A DNA stretch of 64,000 bases, taken from positions 41,838,962 through 41,902,961 of the forward strand of contig OU862928.1 in assembly GCA_917880885.1 (NCBI GenBank). The letters run 5' to 3'. Below, one piece after another: positions 43,803-56,989 of this stretch (positions are counted from its first letter, which is position 1; every line of letters begins with the position of its first letter). The DNA comes from Limnephilus marmoratus. Lineage: Eukaryota; Arthropoda; Insecta; Trichoptera; Limnephilidae. A program made the translations under genes and the position numbers. The notes below the pieces were generated by a model. It made no database searches, was not told the DNA's origin, and was given only the letters and a program-made list of their open reading frames with translations.

Positions 43803-46800
43803 TGTAATGGTCCGCCACCCTTGGCTTTTGACACCAATTGTGATGAACCCTACCTAGCTGATTTACTTTTCTAAGCTTCTACCTCGTAGTTTAAATCTCG
43901 TAGCTCCTGTCTCGTAGCCACGCTCATAATTCTACCCTTATGTCCTACTGATCACACCACTAGGTATGATGGCCTGACTCAACCCTCCTTTCGGTTTATT
44001 TCTACCTCAGGCTCGTGATTTCTAAACCCCTATACTTTATAATCTAGCTAAACCTACCCTATCTTCTTAAATCCCCGCGATTTTCTCACAGTAATCAAGA
44101 TTTAAGATTTTAGTTCACATTATTTCTATAATCTGCGTTGTGTATTTTTTGTTTTAGATTTTACATCTGTTTGCATACTTAATATGCACACATATGTAGA
44201 GAAGATAATGTATTACGTGTGGTAACCCATAGATTCTTTTAGAGAAAGGGTGAGAATCTTCCGATTTATTAATTATTATTATTTGAGTATCTTTTACCGA
44301 GTTTGATAAACTAACCCCGCCTTAAACTTTGTGTCTATCTGATTTCTGTAGGAATTTAGTGTGTTTATTTAATTCTTCCTATCACCGCGGATACATCGAT
44401 AACATAAAACAACAGTTAATAAATTTAACATTTCAAGAAAGCAAACCTTACCTTACCGGGGATCGTACTCGAGGGTCCAGTTTTCTCAATTGAAGTCCTT
44501 GTCTGCAACCTCCTAACATAATGTGTTTGTAGTCATAGTTAGTGTTATTGGTTAGTATTCGCAAAATTGTTGAAAGAGCAGGAATGGATGGATATGGGGA
44601 GGGGGATAATATGTTTGCTGAAAAGTCGGCTCCTCCGCTAACCAAGTGAAAACCGATGAACAACAATTACAAACCCGGATTCTTCCAGTACGTTTGCTAG
44701 GCTTATCCTTAGATCCGAGTTTTACTCTCTTCGACGAGCGTCTCATGCTATGAAAGGGGCCCTTCACGCCAGCAGGGAGAATACCAAGTCTTCATGCCGT
44801 TTTTCTGTCTTACTCCGACTTCCGACTCCTCCGGATTGAATTTAACTCTACTGAGTCTAGAAGGGGTATTTCATGTCTTCCCTTATCATGCCTCTATCCG
44901 TTGAATGTGGCGTAAGCTTGTGACGGGCAGATCCTTCCTCCCACGTGACCGACCCAGCGTTACACTCCACCTCTGACTAGCTGACATAAAACTCACCTCG
45001 TGAACCTTATGTTTGCTTTCAGGTTCGACAAGACTCACGGTATGCAAATAACCTGTGGCTTTAATGCCGCGTCAGCGTACTGTCCGCATACGTCCTTCCT
45101 CTTCCCCGCATGCCCACCTCGACAATACCGCCACAAGATCAAAGCCGTCCGTTCGAGAAAGGTTGACACTTACATTTCCAGATGGCTTATACCTACATAC
45201 AGAAGCCTTGAAGCTTACATTCGAAGACAAGTTAGGATTCAGGACTGTATGAGTATTTGAACACCAGTGTTGTTTAAATGAGGTCACTAGCTCCTCGTGT
45301 GTTAGGTATTTAGGATAATGGTTATTTATGGGTTCTTGGATACCTACTTCCTATAAGAAAGATTTAAAAATGAGATAAATCAAGTTGTCATTGAATCAAT
45401 GACCTCCTGAATAATTGTGATGAGCTCTCTTAGAGTTTGAAGCTAGTCGCAGTACCTTACTTTGCGAAAATTTTGCATGCTAAAACAATGCTACCTATTG
45501 GCGATCGCTCTAGTACAGTTAAGTCGTTTAGGATTGAGTGAATTTAGCGTCAATGTCGTCGTCACATTTTTACCGCAGATTTCATCGCAAGCTATAATTG
45601 ATAAACTTGTCCCTGACGTTAAGTTTTGTTTTGTTTATTCGTTAATGGAATTTAGGTGACTGGGTCAATGGAAGACGTTGAACTCAAATCGAAATTTTTG
45701 GTACACTATCGAAGGTCATATAAACTTACCCTAATCATGCTAGTGAAAGGAGGCAAATAGGTATTTACTTATCTAATTATGTGTTAAGTATTTGTTTAGC
45801 AACATTTCATTCTGTATGGGAGGTGTGACATGCGAATGCTAATAAATTGGTTAGTTATTAACTTACCCTTACTTGGCGTTACGTTCATCAGTGTCAGGAT
45901 ATCCACAGGAACCTGTAAAAGCTTAAATATTGTAAGGACTCACCAAAGCTCTAATGTCTTAAATTCAGCTCCATCGGGTAATATCATCGATATGAATTTT
46001 ATTAGAGCATCCAGACTACCTGTGTAACTTATCGCACTTTTATTTCGGTTTCCCACTTTTAACGATTTAATCCTACAAGATCCGGAATTCATCTCCTTCC
46101 TTTCTCCTTTGAATAGATCTCTGATGTAAAAATCCTCACATTTTCCTTTATTATCTGCCGTTATTATTGAAGAAGAACGATGCTACCTAATTAACCCCGA
46201 CAATCCATACCTCCCCCCTCCCTCTTCTCCCATATTTGATTTCAATCTAAAGAAGAGAATCGATTCTTAATAATCGTTCGCTCGAATATTATTTTATTAT
46301 TTGATATATATCTATACCTATTTACTCTTTAATAAATTAATTTATTAATTTGAATTTTCTTTAAATTTGTATTATTCCACTTTATAAAATATTTAAGTTT
46401 TATTTATTTTTTCTCTCAATTTAAATTATATATTTTTTTTTTCATAACAACTAAAGATTTTCTTTAAGTTTGAATTATTTCAATTAAGGACAAAGTTAAG
46501 TTTTATTTATTTTTCCAATTTAATTAGAATCCTTTTATAACGAATAACTAAATATTATTCGTCACTCAAATTACAACAGAACTGAAAGAACCACTTCCAC
46601 TTTATTTTATAACACTTTCGTTTAGCAGCAAATTAATCACTTGGATTATTCATTTAAACTTCGGCTAAGTATTTTCCAGATTTCGGATCAATTATTATTA
46701 TTGCGTTGTCACCTAACGATAATTAATATCTCGTAATAAAATTTCCAACTTTCGACTTAACGTAAATTTTTATTTAATAAAACTTATTAGACTGTAATTT

Positions 46801-47213
46801 TCTTTATATAACCTCGGAATAAATAACTTTATTTTAACCTTATTAGAGCAAATTTAAATCAATTCAAACACTCTATTAAACTCTCCTTCCGCATTGAATT
46901 TTTAATTAATTAATTAATTATTAGATTTTTTTTTGAATCGGAGGCTATTGCAAACACTGATTTTTTAGATTTATTATAAGATCATACACTCCGTTAAATT
47001 ATTATTATTATAAATCAATTATCAGTACCCGGACACTCCACTCTCTGTTTTATCAAAGTATAAAACTGATTGTAGACTCTATTTTACCACTGAATTTTTA
47101 AAGTATAAAACTGACGCTATTTTTCCACTGTATTTTTAAAGTGTAAAACTGATGCTATTTTTCCACTGTATTTTTAAAGTGTAAAACTGATGCTATTTTT
47201 CCACTGTATTTTC
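43803..47213 (+). repeat. Long direct repeat, left copy (3411 bp)
   Basis: Matches 51194-54566 at a constant offset of 7391 bp. I noticed one substitution (C at 45586, T at 52977) and one additional 38-bp unit at the 3' end. The 60-90-codon frames within it have no family motif and are identical in both copies, so they carry no evidence of selection. Confidence 0.93.
47090..47213 (+). repeat. 38-bp tandem repeat
   Basis: Units contain GTGTAAAACTGATGCTATTT and TTCCACTGTA. Left copy of the long repeat has one more unit than the right copy. Confidence 0.85.
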
Positions 47214-50200
47214 AAAGTATGAACTGATTCTAAACTCTATTAATTAATCACCAGCGTAATTCTCACGACACGCGCGACGTTTTAAGCAACCTTGCCAGTT
47301 GTCGAAGGACTTCCCGAATAATCCCAAACACGCTAATTTATACCCATCACAGCTCCAAAAGGGCATAATCGTATATTCCTTGACGAGGAATTATAATCTG
47401 TAATCACTCGAAATTTTTTGAAAACCCCATCTCGCTATCGTTTGTCCCTACATAAGATCTTTCGATTTTTCCTCTTCTTAAATCTCGGTTCGTCCCACAA
47501 CTTTGTCTCGCTTTTCTAAGGTTTTTAGTCCCGGACTTAGTAAGCTGCCATCCAGTTTGCCCATTTTCCCACATGTCTTCTGTCTTCATAATATGTTTTA
47601 TAAACATGGTTTTAATCTTGTTTTTTTTTTTCAATTTGAACATGCCCATAAGTGATCTGCTAAAACTGTGTTTTAATTGGCATAAATATTAGGGAAAACG
47701 TAGATTCTTCAGTCTCCTAGTTTTAAACGCTAGTTGTCCTGTATAAATTTCCACGAAAATTATTTCTTTTCCCCTAGTCTACGTAAGCAATTATGTCTCA
47801 GAACCGTATTTTCATTATTTATGTGGCATATTTGACTTTTCGCTTTTCCCGCCTAAATTTCCTTCAAATAACGGTGTTTTTAGCAACTATTCTTAGATGA
47901 TTTTCCCTTCGTTGTTAATAAGGAATCATATCCTGGTTCCGTATCTACTCTACTTATAACGTTTTGAGTTTTTCCCATTTCCTTATCTGAGTTCTCTGGT
48001 TATGTCGGTTTTTCGTTCTCTCCCCCCACTCCTAACCCAATGATCCCTTATTGAAATTTGACGTTTGCCTTTTTGCCGTGATTCCATCTCCCGCTAAAAC
48101 CCTTTTTTCCTTTTTTGATATATTATTTATGGTGTTTTCCCGGCCCACTAACTATTCCTATCCTGGAATATCTGTCAAGTTAACTACTTCGATCAAATTC
48201 CGCCCAATTTTCCATCTCTCTCTCGCTCAAAATCCCATAAACTGCAAGCCCTGACGTGTGTATACGTTACGATTTCTACATACCTGGCGATAAATCCATT
48301 TTAATGTGTTTATAATTAAATTTTACGGAAATTCTATAATCTAAATACTAGGTAAGAGCAACGTTAATTTTTATGACCCTTTTTAATGGATAATGGGCCT
48401 TAAATAAACAAAAGGCATGTTCGAATATTCCTTGTTTATATCAACAATATACATATGGAGTCGACAACCGTTGTAATGTGTCACTTTCCCTCGCAGTCTC
48501 GTGTAACTTTATGTTATGATCCCTACTTTAATTACGTAAAATGACTCTTTTTTATGAATTAATCTATCGCAATGTTTGCAGTATTTCCACCCCCCCCCCC
48601 TAGGTATGTTATTCCAACTCCTTTCCAAGCATCTGCTACTGCACCAAACCCTTGTTTCGTCCTCTGGTTCAATCCTTAAACTCTAAAATTTTTTTGAATT
48701 TTCCTTCCCAATTCGCTTTCCTAATCACTCCGTTCCGTCTAGAATTGATAACAATAATTTTCCATTGTGTTATGTATATTCATTTTCCTCTAGTACGTTT
48801 TTCCTCGAATTTTGCCTCTCAGCCGTCATATGTACTTATTCTATAATTGAAAATCCCCCCGCATTGCATGCCCCGTTGTCCCCGCGTTTTCCCCTCAATA
48901 TATTACTGATAAATTTTTTTATCGTTATCCAAGTGTGTTTTCCGCAACTAAAAACGCCCTAATGCACTCGAAACTAAGGTCTCCCGACCCCTTGAAGGTA
49001 CCCTTTATTAATAACATTACTTGGGTTCGTTGTACTAAAAACCTTGAATAATTCGATATTTATTTCTTAGTTCATTCAACCCTGATCTCTGTGGGAACGT
49101 CTAGACCATAAATTTCTTCACTAATCACTAGGGTCAAAGTACAATCCTTTGTGTTCAAAATGGGCACGACCCCCTTCTTGCTGATAGGCTGAGTTGATTT
49201 TTAATTGCTTTCCCTGCTATTTAATTGGTTGTCTCAACTCTCGCGTTTAAAATCGTCCCTAAACCTGGGGTTCCCGTTAAATATCGATCTCATCACCATC
49301 TGTGTATATTTAAGGTAACTATAATACATCAAACAACTTAAAAATACCTCTATTTTCGAGCAAGTTTGAATTTGACCATACAGATGTCGTAGTACTGCAC
49401 TTTTCATCTTAAAAAAAAATTCCCGTGGGCTTTCTCGTAAATTGGAAGTTACCATTCATCACAGCCCCCCTATAGTTATAATTCCAGCGGTAAACACGCC
49501 TCCTAGTGTTAGTTGATGGAATTAAAACTAAACATAGGCGATCTAATTTTCTACAATTTTTCTTTAAGTCTTCTTTATTCTTATTTGCATTTTTTTTTTC
49601 GAAATTCTAACTGGTTGTGCGCCCCTAACTTTCACTATTTCCTATCGTAGAATCCTGTTCGGTGTTCCTCTGTGCTGGAACCATTTTTCAATTTACTCTA
49701 GTCTACCCAATGACCTATTTAAGTCGGCTAACTTACGTCAGTTGCTGTACCTACTCTTTGTCCTACCCCCCTAAGATTCTTACTTCCACAAACTCCCCCC
49801 TAAGACTCTACTTCCGTAAGCTCCCCCCCCTAAGATTTTACTTCACCGATCTCATTTAATTTTTTCCAATGAATTGAGGTATTTATAAGCTCACGGGCCG
49901 CTTATTAGGAATTGAATCACCTTCAATCATCGTTATTATAATTCAGGGAGTCATTATTTATACAATATTTCCCTAAACAATCTGCAACATAGCTATGTGC
50001 AATAATTTTTAATGCAACCCGGCTTTGTTTGTTTATTTATTTTTATGCACGAATACACAAATGTATAACGTACCTAAACCCCGTTTTAAACAAGTTACCC
50101 CCTCCTAAATTCGGATGCGTTTTAAACCACTCCGCTTATTTGTCCTATATTGCAAATCGGAAATAACTCGGTCACCCGAGAAATATGCAAACCACTGGTA

Positions 50201-51193
50201 AGGCTAGATTTCTAATTCATTCAGCCGACATCTATGTAATGATGTACCTAAAGGTCCAATCCATCCCTGTTACACGTTTGAACGCAACGATTTGAAAGTC
50301 ACACTGTAAATATTTTATTTTATTTTTATCCGTCCTTTGCTGTGTATGTTATGTTGATTTTATTTATTTTTATGTCACCGTGTCAAAAGAAGTATTTATT
50401 TATAAAATCCTTCAACTCGAAGGAACCAATAATACCCTCGACCACTATTAACATAAACAACGTCATTTGATTAACTATCGTAAGTATATCTTTTTTTCAC
50501 AGTAACATCTCGAGTTGTTCAATAACAAAGATTTCGGTCACAAAACCTTGTCACAACCGTACGTGTTTGTGACCATATCACCACTTCCTCGCGACAGTGT
50601 TTATTCAATTGTTTGTTTACATAACCGCGTTTTATCATTAGTGTTATTTGACTGATTTGAATTCGAGTGTTTTAGTCCGTCGGAGGTATGCAATGTTGTT
50701 TATATAACAGCTTTTTTATTTATCAATACGCACCACCCTTCTAAATCTGGGTCAACATTCCTGGGTGTTATGAGATTTATGATTTTTATCTGGTATAAGG
50801 CACGTTTTTCACTTTTTGTTTTAAAATATTTGGTTTTTGAGTTATTATTTTTTTTTTTCGACTGTTTTATTTAATGGTACGTTTTTTTTTTCCACTTGTT
50901 TCACGTTTAATGAAGATGTTTTAATGGCACGTTTTTCACTTTTCGTTTAAATTATTTTTTTGATTTATTGTTATATTTCTACTGTATAATTTAATGATGC
51001 GATTTTTTTTCCCACTTGTTTTATGTAATCTGAAGTTGTTTTAATGGCACGTTTTTCACTTTTCGTTTAAAATATTCACTTTTTTTTTCCAATTAATTAT
51101 AATTTCATTTATTTGTTCATTTTATTTTATTTTTATAATATCTCAGAATTCTCTCAACTTGTAACCTTTACTCTCCTGGTCCGCGGCAACAGT
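47214..51193. other. Interior of the long direct-repeat unit
   Basis: About 4 kb, AT-rich and T/C-rich, without recognisable coding domains. Longest frames are 60-81 codons. Contains three diverged tandem blocks at 50799-51090 and three C-rich blocks (CCCCCCTAAGAT) at 49767-49840. Confidence 0.5.
50799..51090 (+). repeat. Diverged tandem repeat, 120-127-bp unit
   Basis: Units start GGCACGTTTTTCACTTTT at 50799, 50926 and 51046. Confidence 0.75.
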
Positions 51194-54100
51194 TGTAATG
51201 GTCCGCCACCCTTGGCTTTTGACACCAATTGTGATGAACCCTACCTAGCTGATTTACTTTTCTAAGCTTCTACCTCGTAGTTTAAATCTCGTAGCTCCTG
51301 TCTCGTAGCCACGCTCATAATTCTACCCTTATGTCCTACTGATCACACCACTAGGTATGATGGCCTGACTCAACCCTCCTTTCGGTTTATTTCTACCTCA
51401 GGCTCGTGATTTCTAAACCCCTATACTTTATAATCTAGCTAAACCTACCCTATCTTCTTAAATCCCCGCGATTTTCTCACAGTAATCAAGATTTAAGATT
51501 TTAGTTCACATTATTTCTATAATCTGCGTTGTGTATTTTTTGTTTTAGATTTTACATCTGTTTGCATACTTAATATGCACACATATGTAGAGAAGATAAT
51601 GTATTACGTGTGGTAACCCATAGATTCTTTTAGAGAAAGGGTGAGAATCTTCCGATTTATTAATTATTATTATTTGAGTATCTTTTACCGAGTTTGATAA
51701 ACTAACCCCGCCTTAAACTTTGTGTCTATCTGATTTCTGTAGGAATTTAGTGTGTTTATTTAATTCTTCCTATCACCGCGGATACATCGATAACATAAAA
51801 CAACAGTTAATAAATTTAACATTTCAAGAAAGCAAACCTTACCTTACCGGGGATCGTACTCGAGGGTCCAGTTTTCTCAATTGAAGTCCTTGTCTGCAAC
51901 CTCCTAACATAATGTGTTTGTAGTCATAGTTAGTGTTATTGGTTAGTATTCGCAAAATTGTTGAAAGAGCAGGAATGGATGGATATGGGGAGGGGGATAA
52001 TATGTTTGCTGAAAAGTCGGCTCCTCCGCTAACCAAGTGAAAACCGATGAACAACAATTACAAACCCGGATTCTTCCAGTACGTTTGCTAGGCTTATCCT
52101 TAGATCCGAGTTTTACTCTCTTCGACGAGCGTCTCATGCTATGAAAGGGGCCCTTCACGCCAGCAGGGAGAATACCAAGTCTTCATGCCGTTTTTCTGTC
52201 TTACTCCGACTTCCGACTCCTCCGGATTGAATTTAACTCTACTGAGTCTAGAAGGGGTATTTCATGTCTTCCCTTATCATGCCTCTATCCGTTGAATGTG
52301 GCGTAAGCTTGTGACGGGCAGATCCTTCCTCCCACGTGACCGACCCAGCGTTACACTCCACCTCTGACTAGCTGACATAAAACTCACCTCGTGAACCTTA
52401 TGTTTGCTTTCAGGTTCGACAAGACTCACGGTATGCAAATAACCTGTGGCTTTAATGCCGCGTCAGCGTACTGTCCGCATACGTCCTTCCTCTTCCCCGC
52501 ATGCCCACCTCGACAATACCGCCACAAGATCAAAGCCGTCCGTTCGAGAAAGGTTGACACTTACATTTCCAGATGGCTTATACCTACATACAGAAGCCTT
52601 GAAGCTTACATTCGAAGACAAGTTAGGATTCAGGACTGTATGAGTATTTGAACACCAGTGTTGTTTAAATGAGGTCACTAGCTCCTCGTGTGTTAGGTAT
52701 TTAGGATAATGGTTATTTATGGGTTCTTGGATACCTACTTCCTATAAGAAAGATTTAAAAATGAGATAAATCAAGTTGTCATTGAATCAATGACCTCCTG
52801 AATAATTGTGATGAGCTCTCTTAGAGTTTGAAGCTAGTCGCAGTACCTTACTTTGCGAAAATTTTGCATGCTAAAACAATGCTACCTATTGGCGATCGCT
52901 CTAGTACAGTTAAGTCGTTTAGGATTGAGTGAATTTAGCGTCAATGTCGTCGTCACATTTTTACCGCAGATTTCATTGCAAGCTATAATTGATAAACTTG
53001 TCCCTGACGTTAAGTTTTGTTTTGTTTATTCGTTAATGGAATTTAGGTGACTGGGTCAATGGAAGACGTTGAACTCAAATCGAAATTTTTGGTACACTAT
53101 CGAAGGTCATATAAACTTACCCTAATCATGCTAGTGAAAGGAGGCAAATAGGTATTTACTTATCTAATTATGTGTTAAGTATTTGTTTAGCAACATTTCA
53201 TTCTGTATGGGAGGTGTGACATGCGAATGCTAATAAATTGGTTAGTTATTAACTTACCCTTACTTGGCGTTACGTTCATCAGTGTCAGGATATCCACAGG
53301 AACCTGTAAAAGCTTAAATATTGTAAGGACTCACCAAAGCTCTAATGTCTTAAATTCAGCTCCATCGGGTAATATCATCGATATGAATTTTATTAGAGCA
53401 TCCAGACTACCTGTGTAACTTATCGCACTTTTATTTCGGTTTCCCACTTTTAACGATTTAATCCTACAAGATCCGGAATTCATCTCCTTCCTTTCTCCTT
53501 TGAATAGATCTCTGATGTAAAAATCCTCACATTTTCCTTTATTATCTGCCGTTATTATTGAAGAAGAACGATGCTACCTAATTAACCCCGACAATCCATA
53601 CCTCCCCCCTCCCTCTTCTCCCATATTTGATTTCAATCTAAAGAAGAGAATCGATTCTTAATAATCGTTCGCTCGAATATTATTTTATTATTTGATATAT
53701 ATCTATACCTATTTACTCTTTAATAAATTAATTTATTAATTTGAATTTTCTTTAAATTTGTATTATTCCACTTTATAAAATATTTAAGTTTTATTTATTT
53801 TTTCTCTCAATTTAAATTATATATTTTTTTTTTCATAACAACTAAAGATTTTCTTTAAGTTTGAATTATTTCAATTAAGGACAAAGTTAAGTTTTATTTA
53901 TTTTTCCAATTTAATTAGAATCCTTTTATAACGAATAACTAAATATTATTCGTCACTCAAATTACAACAGAACTGAAAGAACCACTTCCACTTTATTTTA
54001 TAACACTTTCGTTTAGCAGCAAATTAATCACTTGGATTATTCATTTAAACTTCGGCTAAGTATTTTCCAGATTTCGGATCAATTATTATTATTGCGTTGT

Positions 54101-54566
54101 CACCTAACGATAATTAATATCTCGTAATAAAATTTCCAACTTTCGACTTAACGTAAATTTTTATTTAATAAAACTTATTAGACTGTAATTTTCTTTATAT
54201 AACCTCGGAATAAATAACTTTATTTTAACCTTATTAGAGCAAATTTAAATCAATTCAAACACTCTATTAAACTCTCCTTCCGCATTGAATTTTTAATTAA
54301 TTAATTAATTATTAGATTTTTTTTTGAATCGGAGGCTATTGCAAACACTGATTTTTTAGATTTATTATAAGATCATACACTCCGTTAAATTATTATTATT
54401 ATAAATCAATTATCAGTACCCGGACACTCCACTCTCTGTTTTATCAAAGTATAAAACTGATTGTAGACTCTATTTTACCACTGAATTTTTAAAGTATAAA
54501 ACTGACGCTATTTTTCCACTGTATTTTTAAAGTGTAAAACTGATGCTATTTTTCCACTGTATTTTC
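51194..54566 (+). repeat. Long direct repeat, right copy (3373 bp)
   Basis: See the left copy. It ends one 38-bp unit earlier, then passes into the LINE continuation. Confidence 0.93.
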
Positions 54567-54625
54567 TTTTTCCTTAAGATTTTTTTGTATAATAATCATC
54601 TTCCTAGGTGTTAAGACTGTTAAAA
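54567..54625 (+). pseudogene. LINE continuation after the insertion
   Basis: Reads LKIFLYNNHLPRC from about 54571, which extends the LEQIQKKF frame broken at 43803 and fits the paralogue (LEQIQKKILRYMYL). The frame fails soon after. Confidence 0.5.
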
Positions 54626-55130
54626 TGAGAAAATTGTACAGTAATTGGATAAAAAATCTGTTGTACAATTAAAAAAAAAAAAAAAAAAAAGTAAATAAAA
54701 AAAACACATAAACCATTTAATATAGAATTAGTTAAGCAATCAATCAAGAAAGCCTTGAAATTTGTAAGGGTTTGTTTAACACTCTCTACGTCCCCAGTAT
54801 TTATATTGCCCAAGGTTTCGAATTACCCAAATATACATTGATCCATTTTAACACCCCTTGGGTAAATAATTATTAGGGTCCCTCCCAGAGTGAAATCTTG
54901 CGGCGGTAGTAATTCCTCTGACCTTCGTCTGGAGAATTGTGTGCACTGAAGTGAGGTACAATGTTTTTTCCAAGTACGAGGCGAACTATTTTACGATTCT
55001 TTACACTTTTACATATTTACACAGGTAATCTTTACTAAACCCCTAAAGAATGCTTTGGGAGAATAACAACCACATTATATTTTCATCCTTTTTCAAACAG
55101 CAGTAACCTTACCACAAAGTGTCACAATGA
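54626..55130. other. Unassigned stretch
   Basis: A poly(A) run at 54670-54690 and AT-rich sequence; no gene seen. Confidence 0.4.
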
Positions 55131-55137
55131 GTCACAA

Positions 55138-56107
55138 GAGGGATGTTCAGAAAGTACTAAATTTTTTTTTTGATAAAGCGTATTAGAAAAAAATTTTACA
55201 GGATAATGTTGATACACTTGTTGACTATTTTTCCAAATAATTGCCAACCTGTTCAATGCATGTGGTGAGCCGTGGCACAAGTTTATTTGTGCCCTCCTCG
55301 AAGAATTCAGGACCACTTTCTGCACCAGCTCGTCGGTTGCAAACTTATTTTCATCCATACATGCTTTTAGGAAGGTGAAAAGATGATAATTTAAAAACGC
55401 CAAGTTAGGGGATTGCGGGGAGTGGTTCAAAACATCCCAATCAAATGAGTCCATGATCGTAACGGTGGCTGTGTGAGGCCAGACGTTTTCGTGAAAAAAG
55501 CACACTTCTCTTGAAGCATTCCCCTCCTTTTGAGTTTTTTCAGGGTACATTGTACATCAGTTTTTTCAGGGTACAGGGCACATTGTTTTTTCAGGGTTCA
55601 GGGTACATTGTACATACATCAGGGTATATTGTTGTGCATTGATGGTCTCAACCTGAGGCCGAAATTCGACCAAAATGATGCCTTTTCGGTTCCAAAACAC
55701 TGAGGCCATGATTTTTTTGCTTGAAATTTTGCTTTTTTTGTGGTTTTCAATTTTTTACAGATGGGGAATTGGTGTGATGCCTCTTTGACGACTGTTTTTT
55801 TTTCCAGGAATGTAATGAGTCACCCACTATCATCTCCAGTCACAATAGAGCTCAGAAATCCTCACCATTTTTTTCTTGTAGCTGTTATTCCTTCCGTGAG
55901 TAAAAAGCGGATCACAGCACTTGGCGGGATTTTTTGCCGACATCTTTTACGCAACTGGATACTACAACGTGAGTTTACATACTACAATGTTCCTGCGATG
56001 CTCGTTCTGGTCAGAAGACCCCCCTCTACCATTCAGTGTTGCCAACCCTCAAAAACTAAAAACCACTGCCCGTTATGGTCACAGTACACTTACTTTCTGA
56101 ACATGCT
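55138..56107 (-). pseudogene. mariner-family transposon, inactive
   Basis: Minus-strand transposase pieces: SSIVTGDD (first catalytic D region), IMASVFWNRKGIILVEFRPQ, VETINAQQYTL, then FFHENVWPHTATVTIMDSFD and SPNLAFLNYHLFTFLKACMD. The usual HxDN and SPDLAPxD motifs have lost their aspartates (HEN and SPN). The N-terminal DNA-binding part is missing. Ends AGGGATGTTCAGAAAGTA and TACTTTCTGAACATGC look like the inverted repeats. The coding part is disrupted at 55540-55625 by repeats of GGGTACATTG. Confidence 0.85.
55545..55635. repeat. Short tandem repeats inside mariner
   Basis: Four imperfect copies of CAGGGTACATTG or CAGGGTACAGGG with TTTTTT spacers, expanding one position of the transposase gene. 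Confidence 0.75.
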
Positions 56108-56141
56108 AAGTAAATACCATATTATGTATTGAATATCAGTC

Positions 56142-56530
56142 AAGAGCCCTTTAGAGCACATGAATTATCCGTTGTTAATGAATATTTTAAATATTCCAAC
56201 TTTAGAAAACAGACGAATAACCTAACCTAACCTAACCTAACCTAACCTAACCTAACCTAACCTAACCTTTTGATTAAATTTACTAAACTCTAAAATCGAT
56301 TGTTGTGAACTCCTGCATTTTAAATCTGCATGCACGAGTACCTCACGAACAACTAGACAAACATTATCATTTTGTATATATTCAGCACATTCCAACTATA
56401 GTTTGCTTTCTCCAATACAGCGTTTACATTGTCTTGGTAACAAATAATTAAACAATATGGATGTATTTGACAGCAATTTGAACTTGGCAAACTTCAAACC
56501 CCGTATGTGCCAACTATTTTTACCTACTTC
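56142..56530 (+). pseudogene. LINE reverse transcriptase C-terminal fragment
   Basis: Reads LEHMNYPLLMNILNIPTLEN, then is broken by a CCTAA array and resumes as decayed sequence matching 29740-30069 (end FDSNLNLANFKP). Same family as that fragment. Confidence 0.7.
56218..56267. repeat. (CCTAA)n microsatellite, about 9 units
   Basis: Perfect CCTAA units, the complement of the insect telomere motif TTAGG, within a LINE fragment. Confidence 0.92.
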
Positions 56531-56989
56531 ATAATTTAATGTGAACACAAATTTTTAACCTTTTTATTAATATTATTGTTGATGTGAAGGATATCAGGAT
56601 CATCTAGGTATGTTTACTGAATTTTTATTATATGTTACGTAATATTTATAACAAATAATTAAACAATATAACCTTTTTGTTTCTTATATTTTATGTTTTC
56701 TGTATTTTGTCAACTCGTAATAAAAAAATACATGTTCTGAATATTATTAAATAAATAAATAATGAGAAGTTAAGATTAAGTTATACATTTTTGAGTGAAA
56801 GATTTCAACTGTCACTCTGTCAGTTGCACGTGAGAACTCTGCGAGTTTATCATAGCTTCTGGTTTCTTAGTTTGGGTTTATTTTTTAAATTTCATTATGT
56901 ATTTAAATATTTAATTACACTTGCATTGACTTTTTACGTCTTACGACAAATGAAAACAAGGCGCCACGGATAATATCGCGTAGGGTTTT
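56531..56989. other. Unassigned AT-rich stretch
   Basis: No gene or named repeat. Confidence 0.4.

Larger units (their letters stand above)
43803..54566. mobile_element. 10.8-kb unit with 3.4-kb terminal direct repeats, class unknown
   Basis: Two almost identical direct repeats (43803-47213, 51194-54566) enclose about 4 kb. The unit interrupts a LINE coding sequence without obvious loss, which argues for insertion as one piece. No gag/pol, transposase or replicase motif is visible in repeats or interior. The start TGTAATGG would suit an LTR, but the other end (GTATTTTC) is not CA, there is no clear primer site, polypurine tract or target duplication. The layout resembles large retrotransposon derivatives (LARDs). 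Alternatives are a partial tandem (7391-bp period, 1.46 copies), a concatemer insertion or an assembly error. Confidence 0.6.

Noticed and set aside
44448..46027. Several 65-86-codon frames repeated at 51839-53418
   Set aside because: They lie in the duplicated 3.4-kb repeat; identity between copies reflects recent duplication, not selection, and no motif is present.
56218..56267. Possible true telomere or chromosome-fusion site
   Set aside because: Only about nine units, inside a LINE gene that already has the seed sequence.
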